From Candidatus Curtissbacteria bacterium (GTDB taxonomy: Bacteria > Patescibacteriota > Microgenomatia > Curtissbacterales > GWA2-41-24): a stretch of DNA of 53,604 nucleotides. Position numbers and translations under genes: made by a program. The notes below the pieces were generated by a model. That model was not told where the DNA came from. It made no database searches and was given only the letters and a program-made list of their open reading frames with translations. The stretch covers positions 1 to 53,604 of the forward strand of contig JACPEV010000016.1 of assembly GCA_016183325.1 (NCBI GenBank), given 5' to 3'. Of the stretch, positions 1-8,720 are shown in pieces (position 1 is the stretch's first letter; each line of letters starts with the position of its first letter).

Positions 1-103
1 AGAAACTATGAGACTTGCTTTAGTGGCATCAATATCGACGCAAAAACACCAAATGACTTTTTTAACTTTAAAACTGCTTAATTTGCTTAATCTGACAAGC
101 ATT

Positions 104-135
104 TAGACTAGTTTAGCAGATGCTGTTCTAGTCTA
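104..135. terminator. Perfect 8-bp-arm hairpin TAGACTAG...CTAGTCTA; possible terminator of an upstream gene
   Basis: Inverted repeat read directly; no clear U-tract. Confidence 0.3.
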
Positions 136-158
136 GAGCCAATAATAATAATTAATAT

Positions 159-187
159 GGTAAGTTCTCGCTAATCGCTCGAACAAT
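159..187. repeat. Dispersed element GGTAAGTTCTCGCTAATCGCTCGAACAAT, copy 1
   Basis: Identical 29-mer at 38169-38197; variant at 4682-4709. Confidence 0.8.
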
Positions 188-240
188 ATTCTACTTATCC
201 GATCTTGTATACCAGAGTCAATTTAATTAAAATATGATTA

Positions 241-392
241 AAGGTTCCGAAGTCTGTGTAACTCAGACACCCTACGAAGTTAATAAATCAACTTCCCGGG
301 TCGTGAAGCAATCCGCTTCATAGACTGTGCCGCAACCGTGAAAGCCGGGTCGAAGGCCTTTGACAGGTGCTAATCTTTCGAGCAAAAGAAAA
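241..392 (+). promoter_or_regulatory. Candidate cobalamin-family riboswitch / structured leader RNA
   Basis: GGTTCC, then GTGAAGCAATCCGCTTCATAGACTGTGCCGCAACCGTGAAAGCC resembling the cobalamin riboswitch core (GTG..AATCC..GxTGT.CCGCAACxGT), upstream of DUF4430-like and DUF6580-like genes; the B12-box 3' portion is atypical. Confidence 0.55.
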
Positions 393-830
393 ATGAAATT
401 TAAAAATTTACTTCTCCCGTTAATATTTATCCCTCTCGTCCTTGTTCTTTTTTTTGTTTCATCCAACAAATCCCAAACTAATCCTCCACCCGCGCCCCAA
501 ATAGAAGAAGTAAAAATTATCGATATACCAATAAAGATTGACTACGGAAAAGAAAATCAGTCAGAAACAAAAATAGCCAAAGTAGAAGAAAACTCAAGCG
601 CATGGGAAGCGCTAAAAACTGCAGCAGGTGAACAGAACATCGAATATAAAGATTACGGTGGGGAATTAGGAATTTTTATAAGCGCGATAAACCAAGTTAA
701 ACCAACAGGTAACAAATTCTGGCTATTTAAGGTAAACGGTGAAGGCGCAAGTGTCGGAGTAAGTTCTTACAAAGTCCAAAACGGAGATAAACTTGAATTT
801 GTAATTAGCGAACCGGAACCGGGTCAATGA
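393..830 (+). CDS. Secreted DUF4430 (transcobalamin-C-like) protein
   Basis: N-terminal hydrophobic segment; C-terminal SSAWEALKTAAG...YGGELGIFISAINQ...NKFWLFKVNGE pattern; ATG at 393 preferred over the ORF-track start at 360. Confidence 0.7.
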   Translation: MKFKNLLLPLIFIPLVLVLFFVSSNKSQTNPPPAPQIEEVKIIDIPIKIDYGKENQSETKIAKVEENSSAWEALKTAAGEQNIEYKDYGGELGIFISAINQVKPTGNKFWLFKVNGEGASVGVSSYKVQNGDKLEFVISEPEPGQ

Positions 831-1393
831 GTTTGCTTTTAATAATATCAAGTATTCTTTTAAGATTGTTGCCTCATTTGCCAAATTTCACACCCCTGGG
901 AGCGTCGGCCCTTTTTTCCGGGGCTAATTTCAATAAAAAGTGTTCGGTTATTATCACCATGTCAGCGCTTCTTATTGGTGACTATCTGCTTCTTTATGTA
1001 AATCCTTTTTCCACAAAACCTTTCGATTTTTCAACCATATATTCTCCAATTGCACTTTTTCATTCAACCACGACCTTTGTTTACTTAAGTTTTCTAATCT
1101 ACTCGTTGATTGGTATATGGATCTCACACAAAAAATCTATCAACAGAATACTCTTGGGGTCAGTTATTGCTTCACTACAATTTTTTCTAATTACCAACTT
1201 TGGCGTCTGGGCAACGGGAATGTACGGTAGGGGACTCGACGGTCTGTTGCAAAGTTATATCATGGGCTTGCCATTTTTTAAATACACAATATTGGGAGAC
1301 TTGTTCTATTCAACTTTATTTTTCGGCGCCTACGAAATTGCCAGGAAAATTATTCCCAAGCCTAAACCAGCACTGGAAGTACCTATAGCATAA
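827..1393 (+). CDS. DUF6580-like / ECF S-component-like membrane protein
   Basis: LLPHLPNFTPLGASALFSGA N-terminus, multiple TM segments; overlaps previous gene by 4 nt. Confidence 0.6.
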   Translation: MSLLLIISSILLRLLPHLPNFTPLGASALFSGANFNKKCSVIITMSALLIGDYLLLYVNPFSTKPFDFSTIYSPIALFHSTTTFVYLSFLIYSLIGIWISHKKSINRILLGSVIASLQFFLITNFGVWATGMYGRGLDGLLQSYIMGLPFFKYTILGDLFYSTLFFGAYEIARKIIPKPKPALEVPIA

Positions 1394-1394
1394 C

Positions 1395-1428
1395 CATCAC
1401 AATTTTTGACATGTCATAAATTGTGATG
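1395..1428. repeat. 34-bp near-perfect palindrome CATCACAATTTTTGACATGTCATAAATTGTGATG
   Basis: Inverted repeat read directly; related copies at 34328-34361 and 35619-35652. Confidence 0.8.
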
Positions 1429-1498
1429 ATATTGGGTTTAAATTGGCTTGAAATTTTAAATCCTTTACCGAATTATTTCCCGCTGCTAGACTTAAGTT

Positions 1499-2104
1499 AT
1501 GAGGAAAGGTTTCATTTCCCCATTAATATTAGTAGTTTTATTAGGGGCGATTATTGGAGGTCTTGTTTATCTTAGACCCAAACCACCAGTTATCATCAAT
1601 CAACCACAGGCCACCTCGGATCCATTCGGCAACTGGAAAACTTACAAAAACCAAAAACAAAGTTTTACCATCAGATACCCTAAGGATTTATTTATTTCGG
1701 AGCACGTCACAGATGCAGTTGATTTCATCAACGATCCAAACATAAAAGAGGCAACACCTGCTGCCATCAAAGTTCGCTATTCCAGTGCCACAGACGCAAC
1801 CGACTTAAAAGAGTTTGAGAAAATCTACAAGACCGATCCAGGCGTCGAAATTCTCGAACCGCTCGATGTTAGATCAATCATCATCAAAAACAGCAATCTA
1901 GAAATCGCAGGGTATCGGTCAATCGATTACATCATCAACAGAACCTTCTCAGCTCTTGAAGGTCCCAAAACCGAATACACCCACGTTTATCAAATTGATA
2001 AAAATGGGGTAATCCTGAAATTTTCCTCAAACGCCGAAACCAAAGAATCTCAAAAACAGCTCGATCCAGTTTTCGAAAAGATAATCTCTTCTCTAAAATT
2101 TTAA
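1499..2104 (+). CDS. Hypothetical secreted/membrane-anchored protein
   Basis: N-terminal TM segment followed by soluble domain. Confidence 0.6.
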   Translation: MRKGFISPLILVVLLGAIIGGLVYLRPKPPVIINQPQATSDPFGNWKTYKNQKQSFTIRYPKDLFISEHVTDAVDFINDPNIKEATPAAIKVRYSSATDATDLKEFEKIYKTDPGVEILEPLDVRSIIIKNSNLEIAGYRSIDYIINRTFSALEGPKTEYTHVYQIDKNGVILKFSSNAETKESQKQLDPVFEKIISSLKF

Positions 2105-2108
2105 CTCT

Positions 2109-3044
2109 CTATTTTCTTTTTAATCGCTCCACCAATTTATCCTCGAGTTCGCGTCTTTTATCCAGGCCAATAGAGTCATATACATTCCCTCGTCTTCTAA
2201 GCCTTGCAAGCATAAATTGAAACCATTCTTCTCCAAATCTCTCCCGGCCTAGCAGTGTTAAAATTGCCGAAGCATCCACAACGAAAATTTTCGAAAACCA
2301 TAAAACTTCTTTTCTCATCTCATCAGGAACAATTTTGATAAATAGACTTCTACCTTCCTCCAGCCCTTCTTTTTGTTGAATTTCTTCAATCTCTTTTTTT
2401 GTCAAATGAGTTTTTGCCCTGAACATCATTACTCGAACCCCTGTTCTGACACCTTTCATGAAACCTAAGCTTTCCGGTGTCTCAATGTCTTGTTGGCTAA
2501 TTCGAGTTTCTTCAGAAGCCTCTCTGAGAGCTGCCCGAAAAGGGTCAATTTGACCATTTTCGTCAACGTCATCTAGCTCAACGTCTCCACCGAGTCCTCC
2601 TAACCAATTTAAAAATCTTGAAACATTCTGCCTTTCATTAATGAGCACATAATCATCACTTGTTTCCAAGACTGAACATACTGCGAGTAATCTTGGTACC
2701 AACTCAGGATGTTCTAGACTAAATTCTGAATCAACAGTTCCAATAAAGTCTTTATAATCACTGCGCCCCAGTTTTAAGCGTAGTTTCTGTTCTTTTTGTT
2801 CAAAATTCATCAAAAGCACCTTTGGTCTGTTTACAAGCGTAATTCCGCGTTTGCTCGCTTCCTCATTTCTTCTTTCCCAATTTTCTTCAATGATTCTTCT
2901 CAACTCCGGTGGTTTGAATAAAGTTTCCAAAGTATCTTCTATTACTACATCCTCACGCGAAAAGTTTCCTAAAACAGGAATTTCAAAAAACGGCGTAACA
3001 ATTGCCGTATTTTCTACCGAAGATAAGGATTCAATCTCTGCCAT
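2109..3044 (-). CDS. Divergent Nudix-like protein
   Basis: GGDVELDDVDENGQIDPFRAALREASEETRI resembles a Nudix box with an insertion. Confidence 0.45.
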   Translation of the reverse strand: MAEIESLSSVENTAIVTPFFEIPVLGNFSREDVVIEDTLETLFKPPELRRIIEENWERRNEEASKRGITLVNRPKVLLMNFEQKEQKLRLKLGRSDYKDFIGTVDSEFSLEHPELVPRLLAVCSVLETSDDYVLINERQNVSRFLNWLGGLGGDVELDDVDENGQIDPFRAALREASEETRISQQDIETPESLGFMKGVRTGVRVMMFRAKTHLTKKEIEEIQQKEGLEEGRSLFIKIVPDEMRKEVLWFSKIFVVDASAILTLLGRERFGEEWFQFMLARLRRRGNVYDSIGLDKRRELEDKLVERLKRK

Positions 3045-3046
3045 AA

Positions 3047-3931
3047 TTAAGTATTTAAATATTTAACAAAATTATCAGCCAATTTTTCACTGGCAGCCCC
3101 AATTATAGAGACATTTTCATTTTGTCCGAATTCCAAATATTTTTTTCTACCAATATTTTTTCCGTCTCTTGTAACCATTATGCCTTGCGCTTCAGTTACT
3201 AATCCGTAGGCCACGGCAATTTCTAAATTTCCCTTACGTGTGCACTCGACCACCAAATCAGATTGTCCTGAAGCTAAATCTACATAGTTTGCGGCAGATG
3301 AAATATGTGGTTTGGTATTGTATCCTGCGAGTTTTTCAAAAATTCTCCTTGTCACATCAAAAGTTCCTGCATCATCGATATAAATTCGCGTTTGTCTATT
3401 GAAGCTTCTTGCGTCCGAACATTTGATAGGAATTCTTCTCCCATTTTCAAAAACCCACGCACCTTTTCCACGGGATGCAAAAAATAAGCGACCCGTTGAG
3501 TGTTCCATCACTCCACCAAATAGATAATCGTCATAAACAGGATCTGTTCCTAAAAAAATTCCAAACATCGTACCGCACCGACCATGTAGTCGATCCTTTT
3601 TGTATTCATTAGAACCATCAAGACCATCAAGAATACCCAAATAAAGCGGATTGTCTGAAAGATCTACGACGCCATGCTCTTCTGAAATAATTCTGATCGC
3701 CAATTGTGCTTCATCGAAGGTATCAATTATGACTCTTTCGGCCTCGACATCCATCTTCAGGGCTATTTCTCCAAATTGATTTTTTTGCACTTCATCGGTA
3801 CCTTTCTCTCCAAGAGCGATATATCGCGCGTACGTCATTTGCAAAGCTTCCAAAGACAGCCTTTCTATCTGTTCTGATGCTAGATATTTTTCTAATCTGT
3901 TTTCTCTCATCATGAGCCTCTTCCTTTCCAA
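3047..3931 (-). CDS. Inositol monophosphatase family protein
   Basis: EEHG and LDGLDGSNEY motifs. Confidence 0.75.
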   Translation of the reverse strand: MERKRLMMRENRLEKYLASEQIERLSLEALQMTYARYIALGEKGTDEVQKNQFGEIALKMDVEAERVIIDTFDEAQLAIRIISEEHGVVDLSDNPLYLGILDGLDGSNEYKKDRLHGRCGTMFGIFLGTDPVYDDYLFGGVMEHSTGRLFFASRGKGAWVFENGRRIPIKCSDARSFNRQTRIYIDDAGTFDVTRRIFEKLAGYNTKPHISSAANYVDLASGQSDLVVECTRKGNLEIAVAYGLVTEAQGIMVTRDGKNIGRKKYLEFGQNENVSIIGAASEKLADNFVKYLNT

Positions 3932-4680
3932 ATTTTTTCGGATTGTCCTTCTAATTTATTGACATACCTTGCCAACGTAAAAAGCCAATCGGAGAGTCGA
4001 TTAATGTAAATCAAAGCATTTTTTAGGCCCGCAGTCCGCTGGCTGGCGGATGAGGACCGCAAGCTATGCTTATTAATCCCGTCTGTACGGTCTAGCTCCG
4101 CGATCGATCTTTCCGCCCTTCTGGCCACAGTTCTGGCAAGATGGAGTTGTGCTCCAACTTTTCCTCCTCCTGGCAAAATAAAATTGCGAAGTTGAGGTAG
4201 AGAAACGCTCCAGCTGTCAATCTCTTTCTCGAGTCTGGTGACAAAAGACTTCTTTACCCTTAGCACTTTGACTTTGACTTCCATTGGTGTTGCCAAATCA
4301 CTACCTAGAACAAGAAGTTCGGATTGAATTCTGAAAAGTTTTTTCTCAGTATCCGCGAAAGTATTACCTGTCATTCTGGGGAGCGGAGCGACTCCAGAAT
4401 CGATTCTGGACAAGCCAGAATGACGAGATAGAAGATTGCTTCTCCGGCTCTTGCCGGATCGCAATGACAAGTTGTTACCCATGTCCACCTCCGAGGTGGA
4501 GTCTTGACGTCGTCCAGAGAACACCTCGGAGGTGTGCAATTCAGCAATCACCACTCCTATCAGCGAGTTTAGCTCATCAACCTCACCATATGTCTTAATT
4601 CTCAAATCACTTTTATCAACCCTTTTTCCGCCAAATAGGGAAGTAGTGCCATGATCGCCAGTTTTTGTGTAAATCTTCAT
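3910..4680 (-). CDS. PduO-type ATP:cob(I)alamin adenosyltransferase with two repeat-derived insertions
   Basis: MKIYTKTGDHGTTSLFGGKRVDKSD...YGEVDELNSLIG N-terminus; ILPGGG..GAQLHLARTVARRAER; INRLSDWLFTLARY. Confidence 0.85.
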   Translation of the reverse strand: MKIYTKTGDHGTTSLFGGKRVDKSDLRIKTYGEVDELNSLIGVVIAELHTSEVFSGRRQDSTSEVDMGNNLSLRSGKSRRSNLLSRHSGLSRIDSGVAPLPRMTGNTFADTEKKLFRIQSELLVLGSDLATPMEVKVKVLRVKKSFVTRLEKEIDSWSVSLPQLRNFILPGGGKVGAQLHLARTVARRAERSIAELDRTDGINKHSLRSSSASQRTAGLKNALIYINRLSDWLFTLARYVNKLEGQSEKIWKGRGS

Positions 4681-4681
4681 G

Positions 4682-4709
4682 GAAGTTCTCGACACGCTCG
4701 AACAATAAT
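4682..4709. repeat. Variant of dispersed element (GAAGTTCTCGACACGCTCGAACAATAA)
   Basis: Matches the element at 159-187 with a 2-nt deletion and a few substitutions. Confidence 0.6.
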
Positions 4710-4835
4710 AGTCTTGCAGTATTATGTCAAGGGAATCCAATAGTAACTATTCACCTTTCTCCAAATTCCTCCACCTCGGAGGAGTGCATACGCATACCAT
4801 CCGAGGTGTCTTTAAGGCTATCTACTCTCCCCCAT

Positions 4836-4864
4836 TTGACATACCCTACCCAGTAGGGTAGGAT
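4836..4864 (+). promoter_or_regulatory. Promoter (TTGACA / TAGGAT) with perfect dyad TACCCTAC-CCA-GTAGGGTA in the spacer; likely CsoR/RcnR-family operator
   Basis: 8-bp inverted repeat at 4842-4860 lies between the -35 and -10. Confidence 0.7.
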
Positions 4865-4868
4865 ATAG

Positions 4869-5138
4869 ATGATGCAAAGCCACGTAAAAGCAGAAGCCCT
4901 CAAAAGATTGCGCACTGCCAGGGGACACCTGGACCATGTAATTAGTCAGGTCGAACAAGAAAAATATTGCATCGAAATTCTCCAACAATCCCTTGCCGTC
5001 CAAGCTGCTCTGCGCGCCGTTGACCACATAATCCTTAAAGGCCATTTGGAAGAACACGTCGCCCACGCCATGCACGGTAAAGACCAGCAAAAATCGATCG
5101 ATGAAGTCATAGACATTTTCGACAAAGCTAGAAAATAG
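4869..5138 (+). CDS. CsoR/RcnR-family metal-sensing repressor
   Basis: RLRTARGHLDHVISQVEQEKYCIEILQQSLAVQAALRAVDHIILKGHLEEHV. Confidence 0.85.
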   Translation: MMQSHVKAEALKRLRTARGHLDHVISQVEQEKYCIEILQQSLAVQAALRAVDHIILKGHLEEHVAHAMHGKDQQKSIDEVIDIFDKARK

Positions 5139-5151
5139 GATGTGACAAAAT

Positions 5152-5367
5152 ATGTTGCAACTTTCTTTGATGCCTTTCCCAGACCAAGCCAAAGATTTAG
5201 ACCCAGATGGCCGGTACTGGGGTCATCCGATGATGTGGTGGGGTGGCGGTAACCAAGTGACCTACACGCTCTTCAGCATTTTGTGGCTGATAACTTGGAT
5301 CCTTGTCGTCATCGTTTTAATTGCTCTCGCCCGCTGGTTGTGGAAAAAAGGAGATAAAGGTCGATGA
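5152..5367 (+). CDS. Small single-TM protein with GHPMMWWGGG motif
   Basis: Short H/M/W-rich N-terminus, one TM helix, basic tail; within copper island. Confidence 0.6.
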   Translation: MLQLSLMPFPDQAKDLDPDGRYWGHPMMWWGGGNQVTYTLFSILWLITWILVVIVLIALARWLWKKGDKGR

Positions 5368-5867
5368 AGTTTAAAATTTTTTTGGTCATCATTTTTGCCG
5401 TCGCTTTTGCCTTTGTCGAGGCAGCGGTTGTCGTTTATCTGCGCCATCTTCTCGGCTCAGCTCAGCCGGAAGTCGGCAGGAATGAAATCTTATTACTACT
5501 CCCGGGAGTTACCTTTCTTGAGCCTCAAACCGCTGTCAAAATCATCTCCGACACTTCCCTATTAAATGTCGAGCGCATCCGCGAGGCATCGACTTTGATC
5601 ATGCTTGCATCAGTTGCAGCTCTTGCTGCAAAAAACTTGAGACAGCGATTGGCATTCTTTGCTCTAGCATTTGGAATTTGGGATATTTTTTATTATGTTT
5701 TTTTAAATTTGACAATCGGTTGGCCCAAAAGCCTCTTTGATCTTGATGTCTTTTTTCTGCTGCCAACGCCTTGGGCCGGCCCGGTGGCTATACCCTTGAT
5801 TATCTCGTCAATTCTAATCACAGGTTCCTTAATCTATTTAAATAGGAGCAGAAATGGAAATAGATAA
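5364..5867 (+). CDS. Hypothetical polytopic membrane protein
   Basis: Several TM segments; overlaps neighbours. Confidence 0.6.
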   Translation: MKFKIFLVIIFAVAFAFVEAAVVVYLRHLLGSAQPEVGRNEILLLLPGVTFLEPQTAVKIISDTSLLNVERIREASTLIMLASVAALAAKNLRQRLAFFALAFGIWDIFYYVFLNLTIGWPKSLFDLDVFFLLPTPWAGPVAIPLIISSILITGSLIYLNRSRNGNR

Positions 5868-6213
5868 AATTTTCGTTGCTTTTTTTAGTCTGGCGGGTAT
5901 GGGTTTCACATATTGGTTTTTCTTAATGAAAAAAGAAGACGTTGTTTCTGTGACAGATTCGACAGATATAACGGTTGAGGGAGGTTATATTCCAAGTGTT
6001 ATTTCGATTCCCAAAAGAAAGACCACAAAAATTAATTTCACACGACGTGACCCCTCCAGCTGCTTGGAAGAAGTAGTCTTAAGTGATTTTAAAATAAGAA
6101 AGTTTTTGCCGATGAATCAAAAAGTAACTATTGAGGTAACACCCCAAAAAACCGGGGAATTCCCCTTCTCATGCGGCATGAATATGTTTCACGGAAAAAT
6201 CATCGTAAGATAA
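5854..6213 (+). CDS. Membrane-anchored cupredoxin-like protein
   Basis: [37 protein letters not shown]...[17 protein letters not shown]. Confidence 0.75.
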   Translation: MEIDKIFVAFFSLAGMGFTYWFFLMKKEDVVSVTDSTDITVEGGYIPSVISIPKRKTTKINFTRRDPSSCLEEVVLSDFKIRKFLPMNQKVTIEVTPQKTGEFPFSCGMNMFHGKIIVR

Positions 6214-6221
6214 TAGTTACA

Positions 6222-8513
6222 ATGGAACAATCAAACAATTCAACAATATCCAAGATAACATTTCCCATTAAAGGCATTCATTGTGCATCTTGTATAAGAG
6301 TGCTCGAGCGCTCCCTTAAAAAAGTTGATGGCGTTTCGGAAGCTGTGGTAAATCTTGCAACCGGTAAGGCATCTGTTTTGTTCGATCCGGAAAAAGTTAA
6401 AAATCAAGATCTAGAATCGGCAGTTTCAAATGTCGGGTACAAAGCATTAATAAATGAGCAAACGAAATCCGAAGATGATCAAAAAAAAGAGAGGGAAAAA
6501 GAGTTAAAAGATCTAAGAAACAAAGTTGCACTAAGTCTATTTTCGGGAAGCCTAATTCTTTGGGGAAGCTTCCCTGCTTTAATGGAAACAGCGCCCCTAG
6601 TTCTTAGAAATTCGCTCATACAACTTTTTTTAGCAATACCTGTCCAATTTTGGGCAGGATTTGAATTTTACAGAGCAACGATCCCGGCCCTAAAACATCG
6701 CACGGCAAACATGGATACGTTGGTAGCAATCGGCACAACTGTCGCCTTTGGCTATTCGGCGACTGTGACAATTTTCCCAGGTATTCTCCAAAACATCGGG
6801 ATTGAACCGTCGCCTTATTTTGACGTGTCAACAATAATTATTGGCCTAATTCTTCTTGGACGTTATTTTGAAGCAAAAGCCAAAGCTGGCACTTCCGAAG
6901 CCATAAAAAAACTTATTGGTTTGCAGGCGAAAACCGCACGAGTTATGCAACACACAAAAGAAGTAGATGTTCCAATTGAGCAAGTAGTTATTGGAAATAT
7001 TATTAGAGTTCGGCCAGGCGAAAAAATCCCTGTAGATGGTGTAATTATTGAGGGAGAATCTTCCATTGATGAATCAATGATTACCGGCGAGAGCATCCCA
7101 ACTGATAAAGCAAAAGGAGATACCGTAATTGGAGCGACAATCAATAAAACCGGAACTTTTACCTATAAAGCGACAAAAGTGGGCAGCGATACCATGCTTG
7201 CCCAGATAATAAAGCTCGTTGAAGCTGCACAAGGCAGCAAAGCACCAATTCAGCGCCTAGCCGATTTAATTTCTTCATATTTTGTACCTATCGTTATCAT
7301 GCTGGCATTTGTGACATTTGGTGTCTGGTATATTTTTCCAGCACAGCCGGCTTTTTTGTTTGCTCTTCTTAATACTATCGCGGTTTTAATTATCGCTTGT
7401 CCTTGTGCAATGGGACTTGCAACACCAACCGCCATCATGGTCGGAACCGGCAAAGGGGCACAGCAAGGTATCTTGATTAAAGATGCAGAGAGTCTTGAGA
7501 TCGCCAACAAGATTAATACTATTATATTTGATAAAACGGGAACACTAACAAAAGGTAAACCGGAAGTGACAGATGTTATCCCGTCCCCTTCTGTCATTCC
7601 CGCGAAAGCGGGAATCCATAATCAAAAGATCCTGAAACAAGTTCAGGATGACATACTGAAGCTGGCAGCTTCTATTGAAAAAGGATCGGAGCATTCTCTT
7701 GCGGAGGCAATAGTCAAAAAAGCCGAAGATGAAAAACTTGTCCTGGACAAAGTCGAAGGATTCCAAGCAATTGCAGGACACGGCGTAGAAGGCTTTGTCG
7801 GTAAAAATCAGATTTTCTTGGGCAATAGACGGCTGATAGAAAAGGAAAAAATTGCCTTAGCATCATTGGAAAGAGAAATTAGCAAATTAGAGAACGAAGG
7901 AAAAACTGTCATGATATTAGCCGCTAATCGTAAATTAGCTGGACTCATTGCAGTGGCTGATACCGTCAAAGATTCGGCAAAAGATGGCGTTAGCAAGCTT
8001 CAAAAGCGTGGAATCGAAGTTGTCATGATCACTGGCGATAATCAAAAAACAGCAAGTGCAATTGCTCAAAAACTGGGTATTAAGCGAGTATTATCTGAAG
8101 TTTTGCCAGACCAAAAAGAAGCAGAAGTTAGAAAAATCCAGGCTGAGGGCAAAAAGGTTGCTATGGTTGGCGACGGCATCAATGATGCTCCGGCTCTTGC
8201 AGCAGCAGATGTTGGCATTGCAATGGGCAGTGGCACAGATGTTGCTATCGAAGCCGCTGATATAACCCTCATTAATAAAGATTTAACAAGCGTTGCATCA
8301 GCTATAGAACTTTCCAAAAAAACAATGCGCACAATTAAACTTAATCTTTTTTGGGCATTTGGCTATAATGTTCTCTTAATACCAGTGGCAATGGGAGTTT
8401 TATACCCCTTTCTCGGGATTCTGCTAAACCCAATTTTTGCATCTGTTGCCATGGCTGCAAGTTCTATCTCTGTTGTTTCTAATTCACTGTTGCTAAAGAG
8501 GTATAAAATTTAG
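6222..8513 (+). CDS. copA: Copper-exporting P1B-type ATPase with palindromic insertion
   Basis: [83 protein letters not shown]. Confidence 0.93.
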   Translation: MEQSNNSTISKITFPIKGIHCASCIRVLERSLKKVDGVSEAVVNLATGKASVLFDPEKVKNQDLESAVSNVGYKALINEQTKSEDDQKKEREKELKDLRNKVALSLFSGSLILWGSFPALMETAPLVLRNSLIQLFLAIPVQFWAGFEFYRATIPALKHRTANMDTLVAIGTTVAFGYSATVTIFPGILQNIGIEPSPYFDVSTIIIGLILLGRYFEAKAKAGTSEAIKKLIGLQAKTARVMQHTKEVDVPIEQVVIGNIIRVRPGEKIPVDGVIIEGESSIDESMITGESIPTDKAKGDTVIGATINKTGTFTYKATKVGSDTMLAQIIKLVEAAQGSKAPIQRLADLISSYFVPIVIMLAFVTFGVWYIFPAQPAFLFALLNTIAVLIIACPCAMGLATPTAIMVGTGKGAQQGILIKDAESLEIANKINTIIFDKTGTLTKGKPEVTDVIPSPSVIPAKAGIHNQKILKQVQDDILKLAASIEKGSEHSLAEAIVKKAEDEKLVLDKVEGFQAIAGHGVEGFVGKNQIFLGNRRLIEKEKIALASLEREISKLENEGKTVMILAANRKLAGLIAVADTVKDSAKDGVSKLQKRGIEVVMITGDNQKTASAIAQKLGIKRVLSEVLPDQKEAEVRKIQAEGKKVAMVGDGINDAPALAAADVGIAMGSGTDVAIEAADITLINKDLTSVASAIELSKKTMRTIKLNLFWAFGYNVLLIPVAMGVLYPFLGILLNPIFASVAMAASSISVVSNSLLLKRYKI

Positions 8514-8515
8514 TT

Positions 8516-8719
8516 ATGAATAAGTTTTTTAATTCATGTAGACGATGTTTAAATCCTTGGATGCTGGGCTTAATTATTGTTGCAGTTGCTGGACTCTTAA
8601 TTTTTGTTCCGATAATAGGTGTTGCAAGCTTAGTCGCAGCCCTTCCTCTTTTAGGCTGCACCGTTATGTGTGGGGCAATGGCCTTTTTTATGAAGGGACA
8701 CAAAAGTAAAGACAAATAG
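8516..8719 (+). CDS. Small Cys-containing TM protein
   Basis: CRRC motif then TM hairpin; degenerate paralog fragment at about 10990-11072. Confidence 0.55.
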   Translation: MNKFFNSCRRCLNPWMLGLIIVAVAGLLIFVPIIGVASLVAALPLLGCTVMCGAMAFFMKGHKSKDK

Positions 8720-8720
8720 A

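Noticed and set aside
1200-1388. 62-aa overlapping ORF in an alternate frame of the DUF6580-like gene
   Set aside because: Nested in a well-supported longer ORF; no independent signal
4818-5192. 124-aa minus-strand ORF opposite the CsoR-like gene
   Set aside because: Antisense to a well-supported gene and covers its promoter; no recognisable family
8056-8265. 69-aa overlapping ORF inside copA
   Set aside because: Alternate frame of a conserved P-type ATPase domain
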